Of a stretch of 52,554 nucleotides of DNA, positions 42,292-50,634 are shown piece by piece; position 1 is the first letter of the stretch; every line of letters begins with the position of its first letter. A program made the position numbers and the translations under genes. Source of the DNA: Wenjunlia tyrosinilytica. GTDB lineage: Bacteria > Actinomycetota > Actinomycetes > Streptomycetales > Streptomycetaceae. The notes beneath the pieces are model-generated. The model had not been told where the DNA came from, ran no database searches, and saw only the letters and a program-made list of their open reading frames with translations. The DNA lies in the NCBI RefSeq assembly GCF_014646055.1, contig NZ_BMMS01000040.1, forward strand, positions 297 to 52,850. Reading direction: 5' to 3'.

Positions 42292-43797
42292 GTGACTCCC
42301 GCTGTATGCCACCGGGGCGTGCTCTTCGCCCTCGTGGCCGCCGCCGCCCTGATCCCTGCCGCCCCGGTCCACGCCACCACCACCCCCGATCCATCTCTGC
42401 GTTTTCGTCCCTGCCCGGAGTCCATGCCGGTCCCGGCTGCCCCCGACCGGGTGGAGTGCGGATGGCTGAGCGTCCCGCTCGACCGGGAACACCCGGACGG
42501 CGAGCGCATCAGCATCGCCGTCTCGCGCGTACGCGCTTCGGGGCCACCCGAGGAGCGGCGCGGCATTCTGTTGGTGAACCCGGGCGGGCCTGGTGGCCCT
42601 GGGCTGGCGTACGCCGTCACCAAACGAGCCAAGCTGCCCGAGAGCGTGCGCCGCTCGTACGACGTCATCGGCTTCGACCCGCGCGGCACGGGACAGAGCG
42701 CGCCCGCGGACTGTGGCCCGATGGGCGGCCTTTTCGACAGCCCCGGAGCGGAGCCCGTACCGTCCGGCCACACCGCGGAAAAGGCGTACCTCGACTCATT
42801 GAGGCGTATGGCAGACGACTGCGCGGCCGGCGTCGGCGACGCGCTGGAGCATCTGTCGACCACTCAGACCGCCCGGGACGTGGACGCCATACGCTCCGCA
42901 CTCAGCGAACGGCGAATCGGCTTCCTGGGCGTCTCCTACGGCAGCTACCACGGCGCCGCCTATGCCGCCCTGTTCCCGCAGCACGTGGGGCGCATGGTGC
43001 TCGACAGCGTCGTCGGCCCCGGGGGGTGGTACGACTTCGACCTGAGGCAGAGCCGGGCATTGCTGCGCCAGCGCGAGGTGTTCTTCGCCTGGGTCGCGCA
43101 GTACGACAGGCGCTTCGGCCTCGGCGGCAGCACCGGTCAGGTCCGTTCCGCCTACAGGCGGGCGCGTCAAGGACTCGCAGCCCGCCCCGTGAACGGCTTC
43201 GGTCCTGCCGAGTTCGACCGTGCCGTGTACCGAGCGCTTGGCCGCACGGAACGCTGGGAGGGCCTCGCGGCAGGCATCCGTGCGTACCTGCACGACGGCA
43301 GCACCGAACTCCTGCGCCCCGCCGCTCCCTTCGGCGGCGCTGCGTCACGCACCTATGAGTCCGCGAACCGCGTCGTGAAGTGCGCGGACGGGCCCGGCCC
43401 CAAGCAGCGACGCGTCACGGCCGACCTCCGGCGAATGCGGCGACTCGACCCACAGCCGGTCGTCACCGGAATCGAAGCCTCGGCCTGCGCGTACTGGCAC
43501 CACATACCCGCCCACCGCACCCGGCTCGGCAGCCCCGAGGCGCCCCCGGTGCTGCTGATCGCCTCCGAACGCGACCCCATCACACCCGTCGAGGAAGCCC
43601 GGCAGCTACGGCAGCGGCTGCCCGGCTCGCGCCTGGTCACCCTCCACGACGACTACTCGCACGGCGTGTTCGCCAGCCGGGGCAACGCGTGCGTGGACAG
43701 CGCCGCCGCCGCGTACCTGGTCGACGGGACCGTCCCGGTGACGGATGTGCACTGCGACGGCCCCGGCCTGCCGACACCCCGAGTCCCCAACGAATGA
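42292..43797 (+). CDS. Secreted TAP-like alpha/beta hydrolase (peptidase)
   Basis: GTG 42292 begins a signal peptide (GVLFALVAAAALIPAAPVHA). The 501-residue product has ILLVNPGGPGGPGLAYA and YDVIGFDPRGTGQSA (oxyanion region), the nucleophile motif GFLGVSYGSYHG (Ser near 205), ASERDPITP (Asp) and DDYSHGVFAS (His), with a TAP-like C-terminal domain. Relatives are secreted tripeptidyl aminopeptidases. It starts 37 bases from the Zur-like box, so it is probably zinc-regulated. A role in releasing or recycling the peptide-like product or mobilising protein-bound zinc is inference. Confidence 0.85.
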   Translation: MTPAVCHRGVLFALVAAAALIPAAPVHATTTPDPSLRFRPCPESMPVPAAPDRVECGWLSVPLDREHPDGERISIAVSRVRASGPPEERRGILLVNPGGPGGPGLAYAVTKRAKLPESVRRSYDVIGFDPRGTGQSAPADCGPMGGLFDSPGAEPVPSGHTAEKAYLDSLRRMADDCAAGVGDALEHLSTTQTARDVDAIRSALSERRIGFLGVSYGSYHGAAYAALFPQHVGRMVLDSVVGPGGWYDFDLRQSRALLRQREVFFAWVAQYDRRFGLGGSTGQVRSAYRRARQGLAARPVNGFGPAEFDRAVYRALGRTERWEGLAAGIRAYLHDGSTELLRPAAPFGGAASRTYESANRVVKCADGPGPKQRRVTADLRRMRRLDPQPVVTGIEASACAYWHHIPAHRTRLGSPEAPPVLLIASERDPITPVEEARQLRQRLPGSRLVTLHDDYSHGVFASRGNACVDSAAAAYLVDGTVPVTDVHCDGPGLPTPRVPNE

Positions 43798-43822
43798 GTT
43801 CTCAGCGAAAAGGAGTTACGCG

Positions 43823-44386
43823 ATGACCGACGCCCAGCAGAACCCCCCGCACACCGCGTACACCGTGCGCCCCGCCACGGTCGCCGACATGGAGGGAGCG
43901 CGCCGCGTGATGCTCGATACCTTCTACCGGGAGTTCGGCTACGGCTACGTACCCGAATGGCACCGCGACGTCGTCGACATCGTGGGCACCTACCTGGACG
44001 ACCCCCGGCATCTGCTGCTGGTGGCGGTGCACGGCGGCGAGGTGGTGGCCACGACCGGCGTGCGATCGGTCGGTCCCGCTCATCCGCCGCACCCGCGCTG
44101 GCTCGCCGAGCGCTACCCGCCGGGCACGACCGCGCAGATCGTCCGGGTCTACGTCAAAGCCGAGCACCGGCGGCACGGTCTGGCGCGGACCCTGGTGCGC
44201 AGGGCATGCGACTTCGCCGCCACCACCCCGGGCTACGACAGCATCTATCTGCACACCAATGTCCAGGTGGAGGGAGCCGAAGCCTTCTGGCGGAGCCTGG
44301 CCAAGGAGGTCTTCGACGCCCGGACGACCGGTGAGCACGGTCCCGGTGTCGGCACGGTGCACTTCGAGATCCCGATGCCTCAGTGA
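43823..44386 (+). CDS. GNAT-family acetyltransferase
   Basis: ATG 43823 has AAAAGGAG upstream. The 187-residue protein has the GNAT layout: TVRPATVADMEGARRVML at the start, LLLVAVHGGEVVATTGVRS, the acetyl-CoA loop region IVRVYVKAEHRRHGLARTLV (R/Q-x-x-G-x-G/A) and YDSIYLHTNVQVEGAEAFWR. It would acetylate an amine on a small molecule. It follows the hydrolase by 25 bases and probably shares its transcript. It could modify the pathway product or protect the cell, but neither is shown. Confidence 0.85.
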   Translation: MTDAQQNPPHTAYTVRPATVADMEGARRVMLDTFYREFGYGYVPEWHRDVVDIVGTYLDDPRHLLLVAVHGGEVVATTGVRSVGPAHPPHPRWLAERYPPGTTAQIVRVYVKAEHRRHGLARTLVRRACDFAATTPGYDSIYLHTNVQVEGAEAFWRSLAKEVFDARTTGEHGPGVGTVHFEIPMPQ

Positions 44387-44402
44387 CGCAAAGCCTGCAT
44401 TA

Positions 44403-44420
44403 GAAATGGAATCCATTTTC
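44403..44420. promoter_or_regulatory. Zur-like palindrome upstream of rpmF (box 2)
   Basis: GAAATGGAATCCATTTTC differs at only two positions from box 3. Its core AAATGGA-A-TCCATTT is a perfect palindrome. It lies 40 bases upstream of the L32 start; TAGCGT shortly downstream may be the -10. Confidence 0.8.
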
Positions 44421-44461
44421 ATGTAGCGTCTGCGTCGCGCCGCCCAGAGAGGACCCGAACC

Positions 44462-44632
44462 ATGGCTGTACCCAAGCGGAAGATGTCCCGCAGCAACACC
44501 CGTCACCGCCGCGCTCAGTGGAAGGCGAGCACGCCGCAGCTCGTGCCGATCACGGTCGACGGCGTCGCCTATCTGGTGCCGCAGCGGCTGGCCAAGGCGT
44601 ACGAGCGCGGTCTGCTGCGCCCCGAAGGCTGA
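44462..44632 (+). CDS. rpmF: Ribosomal protein bL32, zinc-free form
   Basis: The 56-residue product begins [20 protein letters not shown], the L32 hallmark, but has no Cys at all, whereas the ordinary form holds zinc with four Cys. Such paralogues replace the zinc form during zinc starvation, freeing zinc. AGAGAGGA precedes the ATG. Downstream is the CobW-type GTPase at 44638. Promoter control by the palindrome at 44403 is expected. Confidence 0.92.
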   Translation: MAVPKRKMSRSNTRHRRAQWKASTPQLVPITVDGVAYLVPQRLAKAYERGLLRPEG

Positions 44633-44637
44633 CGGGC

Positions 44638-45807
44638 ATGGCCGAACGACTGCCCGTCACCGTCCTGTCCGGCTTCCTCGGAGCGGGCAAGACCACTCTG
44701 CTCAACCATGTTCTGAGCAACCGCGAGGGCCTGCGTGTCGCGGTCATCGTCAACGACATGAGCGAGATCAACATCGACGCCGCACTGGTGCGCGGCGGCG
44801 AGGCCGCACTGTCGCGGACCGAGGAACGCCTGGTCGAGATGACCAACGGATGCATCTGCTGCACCCTGCGCGACGACCTGCTCGAGGAGGTCGACCGCCT
44901 CGCCCGCGAGGACCGCTTCGACTACCTCCTCATCGAGTCCAGCGGCATCTCCGAACCGTGGCCCGTCGCAGCGACCTTCGCCTTCCCCCGCGACGACGGC
45001 GCCACCCTCGGCGACCTGGCCCGCCTCGACACCATGGTCACGGTCGTCGACGCCGCCAACTTCCTGCCGGAACTGGAAGGCGGGGACGGGCTCGCCGAGC
45101 GCGGACTCGACCAGCACGAGGACGACGAGCGCACCGTCAGCGATCTGTTGATGGACCAGATCGAGTTCGCCGACGTCATCGTCGTCAACAAGCTTGACCT
45201 CGTTGATGCGGAGAGCGCCGACCGGCTGCGCGCAGCCCTGACCCGCCTCAACCCGGTGGCCCGGATCGTGGCCGCCACCAGCGGGCGCGTGGAACTCGGC
45301 GATGTTCTCGGTACCGGGCTGTTCGACCTGGGGCGGGCCCAGCAGGCCCCCGGCTGGGTCATGGAACTCAACGGCGACCACGTCCCGGAGACCGAGGAGT
45401 ATGGCATCTCCAGCACGGTCTTCCGCTCCCAGGTGCCTTTCCACCCGGGCCGCCTGTGGACGTTCGTCACCGAGGGACTCGACAGCGGGACCTTCGGTCA
45501 GATCCTGCGCTCCAAGGGGTTCTTCTGGCTGGCCAGCCGCCCGGGCGTGACCGGCCTGTGGTCACAGGCCGGCTCCGTCGCCCGCTTCGAACCCTCCGGC
45601 GCCCGGGACGCGGACAGCGCACAGGGCCAGGAACTGGTCTTCATCGGTACCGGCCTGCGCACCGAGGCACTTCAGGCCGCCGTTGCCGACTGCCTCATGG
45701 AGGATGGCGAAAGCCTCCAGGCCGCCGATCCGTTCCCCGCGTGGGACACCTACAGCATCGACGACGCCTGCGAGCACGAGCACCCCGAACTCGTACCGCA
45801 AATGTGA
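44638..45807 (+). CDS. CobW/COG0523-family GTPase, zinc chaperone type
   Basis: ATG 44638 is 5 bases after rpmF. The 389-residue protein has the P-loop [14 protein letters not shown], the metal-binding [15 protein letters not shown] (CxCC), [10 protein letters not shown] (NKxD guanine motif), and a C-terminal COG0523 domain with acidic/His end [11 protein letters not shown]. Such proteins load zinc onto target enzymes under scarcity. The intact P-loop contrasts with the paralogue at 49024-50178. It is followed by a strong terminator. Confidence 0.92.
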   Translation: MAERLPVTVLSGFLGAGKTTLLNHVLSNREGLRVAVIVNDMSEINIDAALVRGGEAALSRTEERLVEMTNGCICCTLRDDLLEEVDRLAREDRFDYLLIESSGISEPWPVAATFAFPRDDGATLGDLARLDTMVTVVDAANFLPELEGGDGLAERGLDQHEDDERTVSDLLMDQIEFADVIVVNKLDLVDAESADRLRAALTRLNPVARIVAATSGRVELGDVLGTGLFDLGRAQQAPGWVMELNGDHVPETEEYGISSTVFRSQVPFHPGRLWTFVTEGLDSGTFGQILRSKGFFWLASRPGVTGLWSQAGSVARFEPSGARDADSAQGQELVFIGTGLRTEALQAAVADCLMEDGESLQAADPFPAWDTYSIDDACEHEHPELVPQM

Positions 45808-45811
45808 AGCC

Positions 45812-45856
45812 ACCGGGTTGGGCAGTGGTCGCAGCCACGGCACTGCCCAACCCGGT
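45812..45856 (+). terminator. Terminator after the CobW gene
   Basis: A perfect 16-base stem (ACCGGGTTGGGCAGTG and complement, 13-base loop) starts 5 bases past the stop. No long T-run, as is common in high-GC actinobacteria. Confidence 0.85.
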
Positions 45857-45992
45857 ACGCCCACCCGCCCTACGAGCGCGGTGAACCATGCCGGCTCGAC
45901 CGTGTGTCCGACGATGGCGAGCATCAGCCAATCTCCGGGATGAGCGCATCTCGCGGTTATCGTGATGCCTCTCTCAGACGACCGGAGCCGAC

Positions 45993-47036
45993 GTGAACGA
46001 AGCGGACGGGTTGGTGAAAGACCTGCGGGTCGACACCAGCAGACAGCCGGGGACAGGCACCGGCCCGGATCGCCCCGCGCCGACGTCCATCCTTGCCGCA
46101 GGCGCTGCCTCGGCACTGATCATCGGCGGGCTCGCCTGGGTCGCGGGAGCGGCGGATTGGCTGTCTCACCCCGGCTTCCGTGCGTGGCAGACCGTCTGTG
46201 TGGCCATCACCGTTCAGGCCCTTCCGTTCCTCATCCTGGGAACGCTGATCTCCGGAGCGGTCAACGCCTTCGTACCGGCGCATGCGTTCAGTAAGGCGCT
46301 CCCGCGCAACCCCGTCCTCGCGGTGCCGGTGGCGAGCGCGGCCGGGATCGTGCTGCCGGGCTGTGAGTGCGCCTCGGTGCCCGTGGCCGGGAGTCTGATC
46401 CGGCGGGGGGTGACACCGGCTGCCGCGTTTGCGTTCCTCCTGTCCGCTCCGGCCGTGAACCCGATCGTGCTGACCGCGACCGCCGTTGCCTTCCCGGGCA
46501 AGCCGGAGGTGGTGGCTGCCCGGCTCATCGCCTCACTTGCCGTCTCCGCGGCGATGGGCTGGCTGTGGCTGAGGCTCGGGCGTTCGGAGTGGCTGCGGAT
46601 GCCGGCCCGGCACACCGGCCACCAGCAGGGGCACAGCCGGTGGGAGGAGTTCCGGCTCGGCTTCCAGCACGACTTCCTGCACGCCGGCGGGTTCCTCGTA
46701 CTCGGTGCCATGGCCGCTGCCACCTTCAATGTCACCGTGCCACGATCGGTGCTGGACACCTTCTCCGGCTCGCCCTGGATGTCGGTGCTGTTCCTCGCCG
46801 GGCTCGCGGTCGTCCTCGCCGTCTGCTCGGAGGCCGACGCCTTCGTCGCCGCCTCGCTGACCGGCTTCTCGCCCACCGCCCGCCTGACGTTCATGGTCGT
46901 CGGTCCCATGGTCGACGTGAAGCTGATCGCCCTGCAGGCAGGAACGTTCGGCCGGGCCTTCGCCGTCCGGTTCTCGGCGGCCACCACGGTGGTCGCCATC
47001 GTGTGCAGTGCCCTCGTCGGGTGGTGGCTGCTGTGA
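45993..47036 (+). CDS. Permease of the DUF318/UPF0718 family
   Basis: GTG 45993 gives 347 residues with about eight membrane helices. The hallmark PGCECASVPVAGSLIRRG lies near 125-145 and CSEADAFVAASL near 275, both typical of this permease family, which is linked to metal or small-molecule efflux and is often next to TIGR03943 proteins. The next gene starts within the stop codon (GTGA). No Zur-like palindrome is visible upstream, so regulation may differ from its neighbours. Substrate unknown; zinc handling is inferred from context. Confidence 0.85.
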   Translation: MNEADGLVKDLRVDTSRQPGTGTGPDRPAPTSILAAGAASALIIGGLAWVAGAADWLSHPGFRAWQTVCVAITVQALPFLILGTLISGAVNAFVPAHAFSKALPRNPVLAVPVASAAGIVLPGCECASVPVAGSLIRRGVTPAAAFAFLLSAPAVNPIVLTATAVAFPGKPEVVAARLIASLAVSAAMGWLWLRLGRSEWLRMPARHTGHQQGHSRWEEFRLGFQHDFLHAGGFLVLGAMAAATFNVTVPRSVLDTFSGSPWMSVLFLAGLAVVLAVCSEADAFVAASLTGFSPTARLTFMVVGPMVDVKLIALQAGTFGRAFAVRFSAATTVVAIVCSALVGWWLL

Positions 47037-47794
47037 GACGCCCCTTCCAGGCCCTGCTGCTCCTGCTGACCGGCGCCGGGGTCCTGCGCGTATCCCTGTT
47101 CAGCGACATCGGCCTGCGCTACGTAAAAGAAGGGCTGCAACCCTTCCTCGTCGCCTCCGGCCTCGCCCTGTGCGCGCTGGGGCTCATCGGCGTTCGACGC
47201 GATGGTCTGGCTCTTTTCGAACGGGGCCAAGGTCACGACGGGGCCCACAGCGACGCCGTCATCCAGTCATCGCATGGGCACGACCACTCCCATGGCCCTC
47301 GTATCGCCTGGCTTCTCCTACCGCCCGCGCTCGCACTGCTCCTCTTCGCCCCACCGGCCCTGGGCTCCTACACCGCGACACGCAACAACCCGAAAATCGT
47401 GGAGGACTACGACCGCTTCGAGCCACTCCCCGCTCACGGCCCCGCCCCGCTGTCCCTGACCGAATTCATCGCCCGGGCGCAACAGGACGACGAGCAGAGC
47501 CTCAAGGGCCGAACCGTACTCATGCAGGGGTTTGTCACGCCGGGCAAGGACGGGACCTGGGATCTGACCCGGCTCCTTGTGTCCTGCTGTGCGGCCGACT
47601 CGCAGTCGTTGACCGTAAAGATGCACGCTGTGAAGGCACCACCTGCCGACACCTGGGTGAAAGTTACGGGTACCTGGCACCCACGCGGCGCCCTGGGCAC
47701 CACCTCCGCAGCCCTGGCACTGGACGTCGCAACAGTCCAGAGAATCGCTGAGCCGCCCATCCCGTACATCGACAGGGCCCCACCCGTCGACTGA
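47033..47794 (+). CDS. TIGR03943-family membrane protein with a His-rich loop
   Basis: GTG 47033 overlaps the permease stop. The 253-residue protein has N-terminal helices (ALLLLLTGAGVL; FLVASGLALCALGLI), then a His-rich segment SSHGHDHSHGPR near 80-91 that probably binds metal, another helix, and a soluble C-terminal domain (LKGRTVLMQGFVTPG, LLVSCCAADSQSLTVKM). The family is usually paired with this permease, so the two form one system. The His cluster supports a role in metal handling. Confidence 0.85.
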   Translation: MRRPFQALLLLLTGAGVLRVSLFSDIGLRYVKEGLQPFLVASGLALCALGLIGVRRDGLALFERGQGHDGAHSDAVIQSSHGHDHSHGPRIAWLLLPPALALLLFAPPALGSYTATRNNPKIVEDYDRFEPLPAHGPAPLSLTEFIARAQQDDEQSLKGRTVLMQGFVTPGKDGTWDLTRLLVSCCAADSQSLTVKMHAVKAPPADTWVKVTGTWHPRGALGTTSAALALDVATVQRIAEPPIPYIDRAPPVD

Positions 47795-47902
47795 AGGCTC
47801 GTGACGCCCGCCCACACGGACAAGCGACCTGCGGCGACCACCTTCCGCGAGATCTGAACCGTGGCCGGACACGCCCTCATCCACTGCGAGCCGATGGGCT
47901 GG

Positions 47903-47930
47903 TGGCCGTGACTCCGCCGAGTCACGGCCA
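47903..47930. terminator. Bidirectional terminator
   Basis: A perfect 12-base stem (TGGCCGTGACTC with complement, 4-base loop) lies between the convergent TIGR03943-type gene and rpsN. Confidence 0.85.
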
Positions 47931-47963
47931 GCAGCAGCCAATCCCCCCGCCAGGGCGGGACAA

Positions 47964-48269
47964 TCACCACGACGACTTGGTGACTCCGGGGAGGAATCCG
48001 GCGTGGGCCTGCTCGCGCATACGGACGCGAGACAACCCGAACCGCCGCAGGTGTCCCCGCGGCCGGCCGTCCACGCTGTCCCGGTTGCGTACCCGGGTCG
48101 CGCTGGCATCGCGTGGCTGCCGCCGGAGCTCTGCCAGAGCAGCAGCCCGCTCCGGCTCCGGGGTGCGCGGGCGGCGGATGATCTCCTTCAACTCGGCCCG
48201 ACGGGCCGCGTACTGCTCGACCATTGCCTTGCGCTTGTCGTTCTTCGCGATCTTGCTCTGCTTGGCCAT
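47964..48269 (-). CDS. rpsN: Ribosomal protein uS14, zinc-free form
   Basis: ATG 48269 overlaps the rpmB stop by one base (TGATG). The 101-residue product [20 protein letters not shown]...[19 protein letters not shown] has the S14 signature but no CxxC motifs, so it is the long zinc-independent type. It replaces the zinc form in the small subunit under zinc shortage. It is second in a two-gene operon with rpmB, read away from the shared palindrome. Confidence 0.93.
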   Translation of the reverse strand: MAKQSKIAKNDKRKAMVEQYAARRAELKEIIRRPRTPEPERAAALAELRRQPRDASATRVRNRDSVDGRPRGHLRRFGLSRVRMREQAHAGFLPGVTKSSW

Positions 48270-48505
48270 CAGAGCTTCACCCCGCGGGCGCGGATACGGG
48301 CCACGGCCGCCTCGACACCGATGCTGTCGATCGTCTTGATCGCTTTGGCGCTGAGCGTCAGGCGTACATGCCTGCCCTCGCTGGGCAGCCAGTACCGCTT
48401 GCGCTGGATGTTGGGGTCGAAGCGCCGGGAGGTACGCCGGTGCGAGTGGGAGATGTTGTTGCCGAAGCCCGGCTGGGCGCCGGTCAGTTGGCATTGGGCG
48501 GACAA
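48269..48505 (-). CDS. rpmB: Ribosomal protein bL28, zinc-free form
   Basis: I chose TTG 48505, because AGAGGCAGG lies upstream and the product then starts [16 protein letters not shown] as L28 does. The 78-residue protein has [17 protein letters not shown] and [15 protein letters not shown] and lacks the paired CxxC zinc knuckles. It is first gene of a minus-strand operon with rpsN and is divergent from rpmG across a single Zur-like box. Confidence 0.92.
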   Translation of the reverse strand: MSAQCQLTGAQPGFGNNISHSHRRTSRRFDPNIQRKRYWLPSEGRHVRLTLSAKAIKTIDSIGVEAAVARIRARGVKL

Positions 48506-48538
48506 GGTGTTACCTGCCTCTCTTCAAGCGGCTTCCTT

Positions 48539-48566
48539 TTGGAAATGGAAACCATTGTCATATACT
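48539..48566. promoter_or_regulatory. Zur-like box 3 with leaderless rpmG promoter
   Basis: GAAATGGAAACCATTGTC (48542-48559) lies between TTGGAA (48539-48544, possible -35) and TATACT (48561-48566, -10). The rpmG ATG is only 7 bases after the -10, so the transcript should start at or next to the A of ATG, without a leader. Repressor on the palindrome would block both this and the divergent rpmB promoter. Confidence 0.8.
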
Positions 48567-48573
48567 AGCGCCC

Positions 48574-48738
48574 ATGGCTCGCAACGAAGTACGCCCGATC
48601 GTCAAGCTCCGCTCCACCGCCGGGACCGGCTACACGTACGTCACCCGCAAGAACCGGCGGAATGATCCTGACCGCATGGTCCTGCGCAAGTTCGACCCGA
48701 TCGCACGCAAGCACGTCGACTTCCGCGAAGAACGCTGA
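48574..48738 (+). CDS. rpmG: Ribosomal protein bL33, zinc-free form
   Basis: The 54-residue product [20 protein letters not shown] is typical L33 but has no Cys, where the standard form has two CxxC pairs. It is first in an operon rpmG-rpmE-cobW-like-rpsR. The ATG is leaderless by promoter geometry; no ribosome site precedes it. It is a classical zinc-sparing replacement protein. Confidence 0.93.
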   Translation: MARNEVRPIVKLRSTAGTGYTYVTRKNRRNDPDRMVLRKFDPIARKHVDFREER

Positions 48739-48769
48739 CCCCATCACCCCTGCCTTGAAGGACCACGCC

Positions 48770-49024
48770 ATGAAGCCCGGAATCCACCCCCCGTACGGCC
48801 CCGTTGTCTTCCGCGACAAAGCCGCCGGCTCCGCCTTCCTCACCCGCTCCACCGCCACCAGCGACAAGACCATCGAGTGGGAGGACGGCAACACGTACCC
48901 CGTCGTCGACGTCGAGATCTCGAACGTGAGCCACCCCTTCTACACAGGCGCCGCCCGCGTCCTGGACACCGCCGGCCGCGTCGAGCGATTCGAGCGCCGC
49001 TACGGCGGACGCGGGGCGAACTGA
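48770..49024 (+). CDS. rpmE2: Ribosomal protein bL31, type B (zinc-free)
   Basis: ATG 48770, 84 residues: [20 protein letters not shown], ending in [20 protein letters not shown] and FERRYGG. This is the type B form, which lacks the CxxC of type A and replaces it when zinc is limiting. Its stop overlaps the start of the CobW-like gene (TGATG), so the two are coupled. Confidence 0.92.
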   Translation: MKPGIHPPYGPVVFRDKAAGSAFLTRSTATSDKTIEWEDGNTYPVVDVEISNVSHPFYTGAARVLDTAGRVERFERRYGGRGAN

Positions 49025-50178
49025 TGCAGAACCAGCCCCGGCTGCCCGTCGTGATCGTCGGCGGGCTCCATTCCGACGCCCGCAAGGAGGTTGTGGACCG
49101 CCTCCTGCGAACCGTCCCCGGCAGCGTCGCCCTCCACCATGACCTGGCCTCAGCGGCCGAAGGCACGTTGCGGCGCCTGGTGCGCGACTCCTCGGGCCAG
49201 CTGTCCTACGGCGATGCCCCGCTCGTCAACGACTGCGCCTGCTGCGCGCTGCGCGAAGACCTGGTCCCAGAGCTGGAGCGCCTGGCCGCCGGCGGTCTGA
49301 CCCGGCTCGCGATCGTCGAGCTGTGGGACTCCGTCGAACCCAAAGCGATGGCAGAGGTCGTCGTCGCGCACGGCGGAGACGCCCTCGATCTCACCAACGT
49401 GATGACCGCCGTCGACCCCGCGCTGGTGCTGCCTTACCTCGCTAACGGCGACGACCTGGCCGAGGTCGGTCTCGCCGCTGCCGCCACCGACCAGCGCACG
49501 GTCGGCGACACCTGGGCCCGTCAGCTGGAGTACGCGCCCGTGCTCGCTCTCGTCGACAGCGATGACGCCGACGACGAGGACCGCGCACTCCTTACCCAGC
49601 TCCACCCGACCGCCCGCCGGGTGCCCGCCGGATCAGGCGAACTCGCCCAACTGGCCTTCGACGGCTTCGACGTGGAAGCGGCGGCCGCCGCCCAGCACCC
49701 GGCCTGCGCCCTGCTGCCCCAAGAGGCAGACGAAGCTGGAGTCGCCACCCTCGTCTGGCACCGCCGCCGCCCCTTCCACCCCGAACGCCTCTACCAGGCA
49801 CTGGAAGACCTCTGCTGCGCCGCCGCCCGCAGCCGCGGCCGGTTCTGGCTCGCCGACCGCCCCGACACCCTGCTCGCCTGGGATGCCGCCGGCGGCGCGC
49901 TGTGCGTGGAGAACGCCGGACCCTGGCTGGCCTCCCTGCCGGACGCCGCCTGGGACATGGTGCCGCCCATGCGCCGAGCCGCTGCCGCCCTGGACTGGCA
50001 CCCCGAGCACGGCGACTGCTGCCAGCACCTCGTCTTCACCTCTCCCGGCCTCGACCGCGACGGCCTGGCACAGCTTCTCGAGTCCTGCCTGCTCACCGAC
50101 GACGAGCACGCCGCGGGCCCCGAGGCGTGGAAGCACCTGGCGGCCGTGTTCGACTCCCTCCTCGACCCCGTCTCGTAG
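49024..50178 (+). CDS. CobW-like protein with a degenerate P-loop
   Basis: ATG 49024 overlaps the rpmE2 stop. The 384-residue protein keeps the COG0523 zinc motif [12 protein letters not shown] and the overall two-domain shape ([37 protein letters not shown] in the C-terminal domain). But where GxxxxGKT should be there is [19 protein letters not shown], so it probably does not bind GTP in the usual way. NKxD is replaced by ALVDSDDAD. It may act as a metal carrier, regulator or partner of the active paralogue at 44638. It is coupled to ribosomal genes on both sides. Confidence 0.85.
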   Translation: MQNQPRLPVVIVGGLHSDARKEVVDRLLRTVPGSVALHHDLASAAEGTLRRLVRDSSGQLSYGDAPLVNDCACCALREDLVPELERLAAGGLTRLAIVELWDSVEPKAMAEVVVAHGGDALDLTNVMTAVDPALVLPYLANGDDLAEVGLAAAATDQRTVGDTWARQLEYAPVLALVDSDDADDEDRALLTQLHPTARRVPAGSGELAQLAFDGFDVEAAAAAQHPACALLPQEADEAGVATLVWHRRRPFHPERLYQALEDLCCAAARSRGRFWLADRPDTLLAWDAAGGALCVENAGPWLASLPDAAWDMVPPMRRAAAALDWHPEHGDCCQHLVFTSPGLDRDGLAQLLESCLLTDDEHAAGPEAWKHLAAVFDSLLDPVS

Positions 50179-50227
50179 CCCTGGCATCAGACACCAAGCC
50201 GAAATCAGAACTGACGAAGGAACACTC

Positions 50228-50473
50228 ATGGCCCGCCGACACGACCCCCGCAAGCCGCTCAAGTCCCGCCCCAACCCCCTCGACGCGGCCGATATCACGT
50301 ACATCGACTACAAGGACACCGACCTGCTGCGGAAGTTCATCTCCGACCGCGGGAAGATCCGCAGTCGGCGGGTCACTGGCGTCACCGCCCAGCAGCAGCG
50401 GCAGATCGCTGCAGCGATCAAGAACGCCCGGGAGATGGCGCTCCTGCCGTACGGTGCCCGCGTCGGCGCGTAG
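50228..50473 (+). CDS. rpsR2: Ribosomal protein bS18, alternative form
   Basis: ATG 50228 follows GAAGGAA. The 81-residue product [20 protein letters not shown] with [19 protein letters not shown] and [11 protein letters not shown] is S18; it has no Cys. It is the fourth gene in the zinc-sparing operon. The extended N-terminus is usual for this actinobacterial paralogue. Confidence 0.93.
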   Translation: MARRHDPRKPLKSRPNPLDAADITYIDYKDTDLLRKFISDRGKIRSRRVTGVTAQQQRQIAAAIKNAREMALLPYGARVGA

Positions 50474-50634
50474 TAAGCCGACGGCTGCGCAGCAGGTGGT
50501 CTTGCCGCAGCCCCGGGGGCCCAGGACGGCGGCCAGGAACTGCTGGGGACGGTGAGGCCCCGCGACGAGGCCGGTAGCGATCACGGATTCCTCGGCTGAC
50601 GACCGTGAGCTTCCGGCCACGAACTCGCCTTGGA
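50474..50634 (-). pseudogene. Fragment of a P-loop protein
   Basis: On the minus strand an open stretch encodes GEFVAGSSRSSAEESVIATG and then AAVLGPRGCGKTTCCAAVGL, with a Walker A motif (GPRGCGKTT). No start or the rest of an ATPase is present, as the frame runs antisense into rpsR2. It is on the same strand as, and immediately downstream of, the TniQ-family gene. A transposon ATPase is one possibility, but there is too little to name it. Confidence 0.3.
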
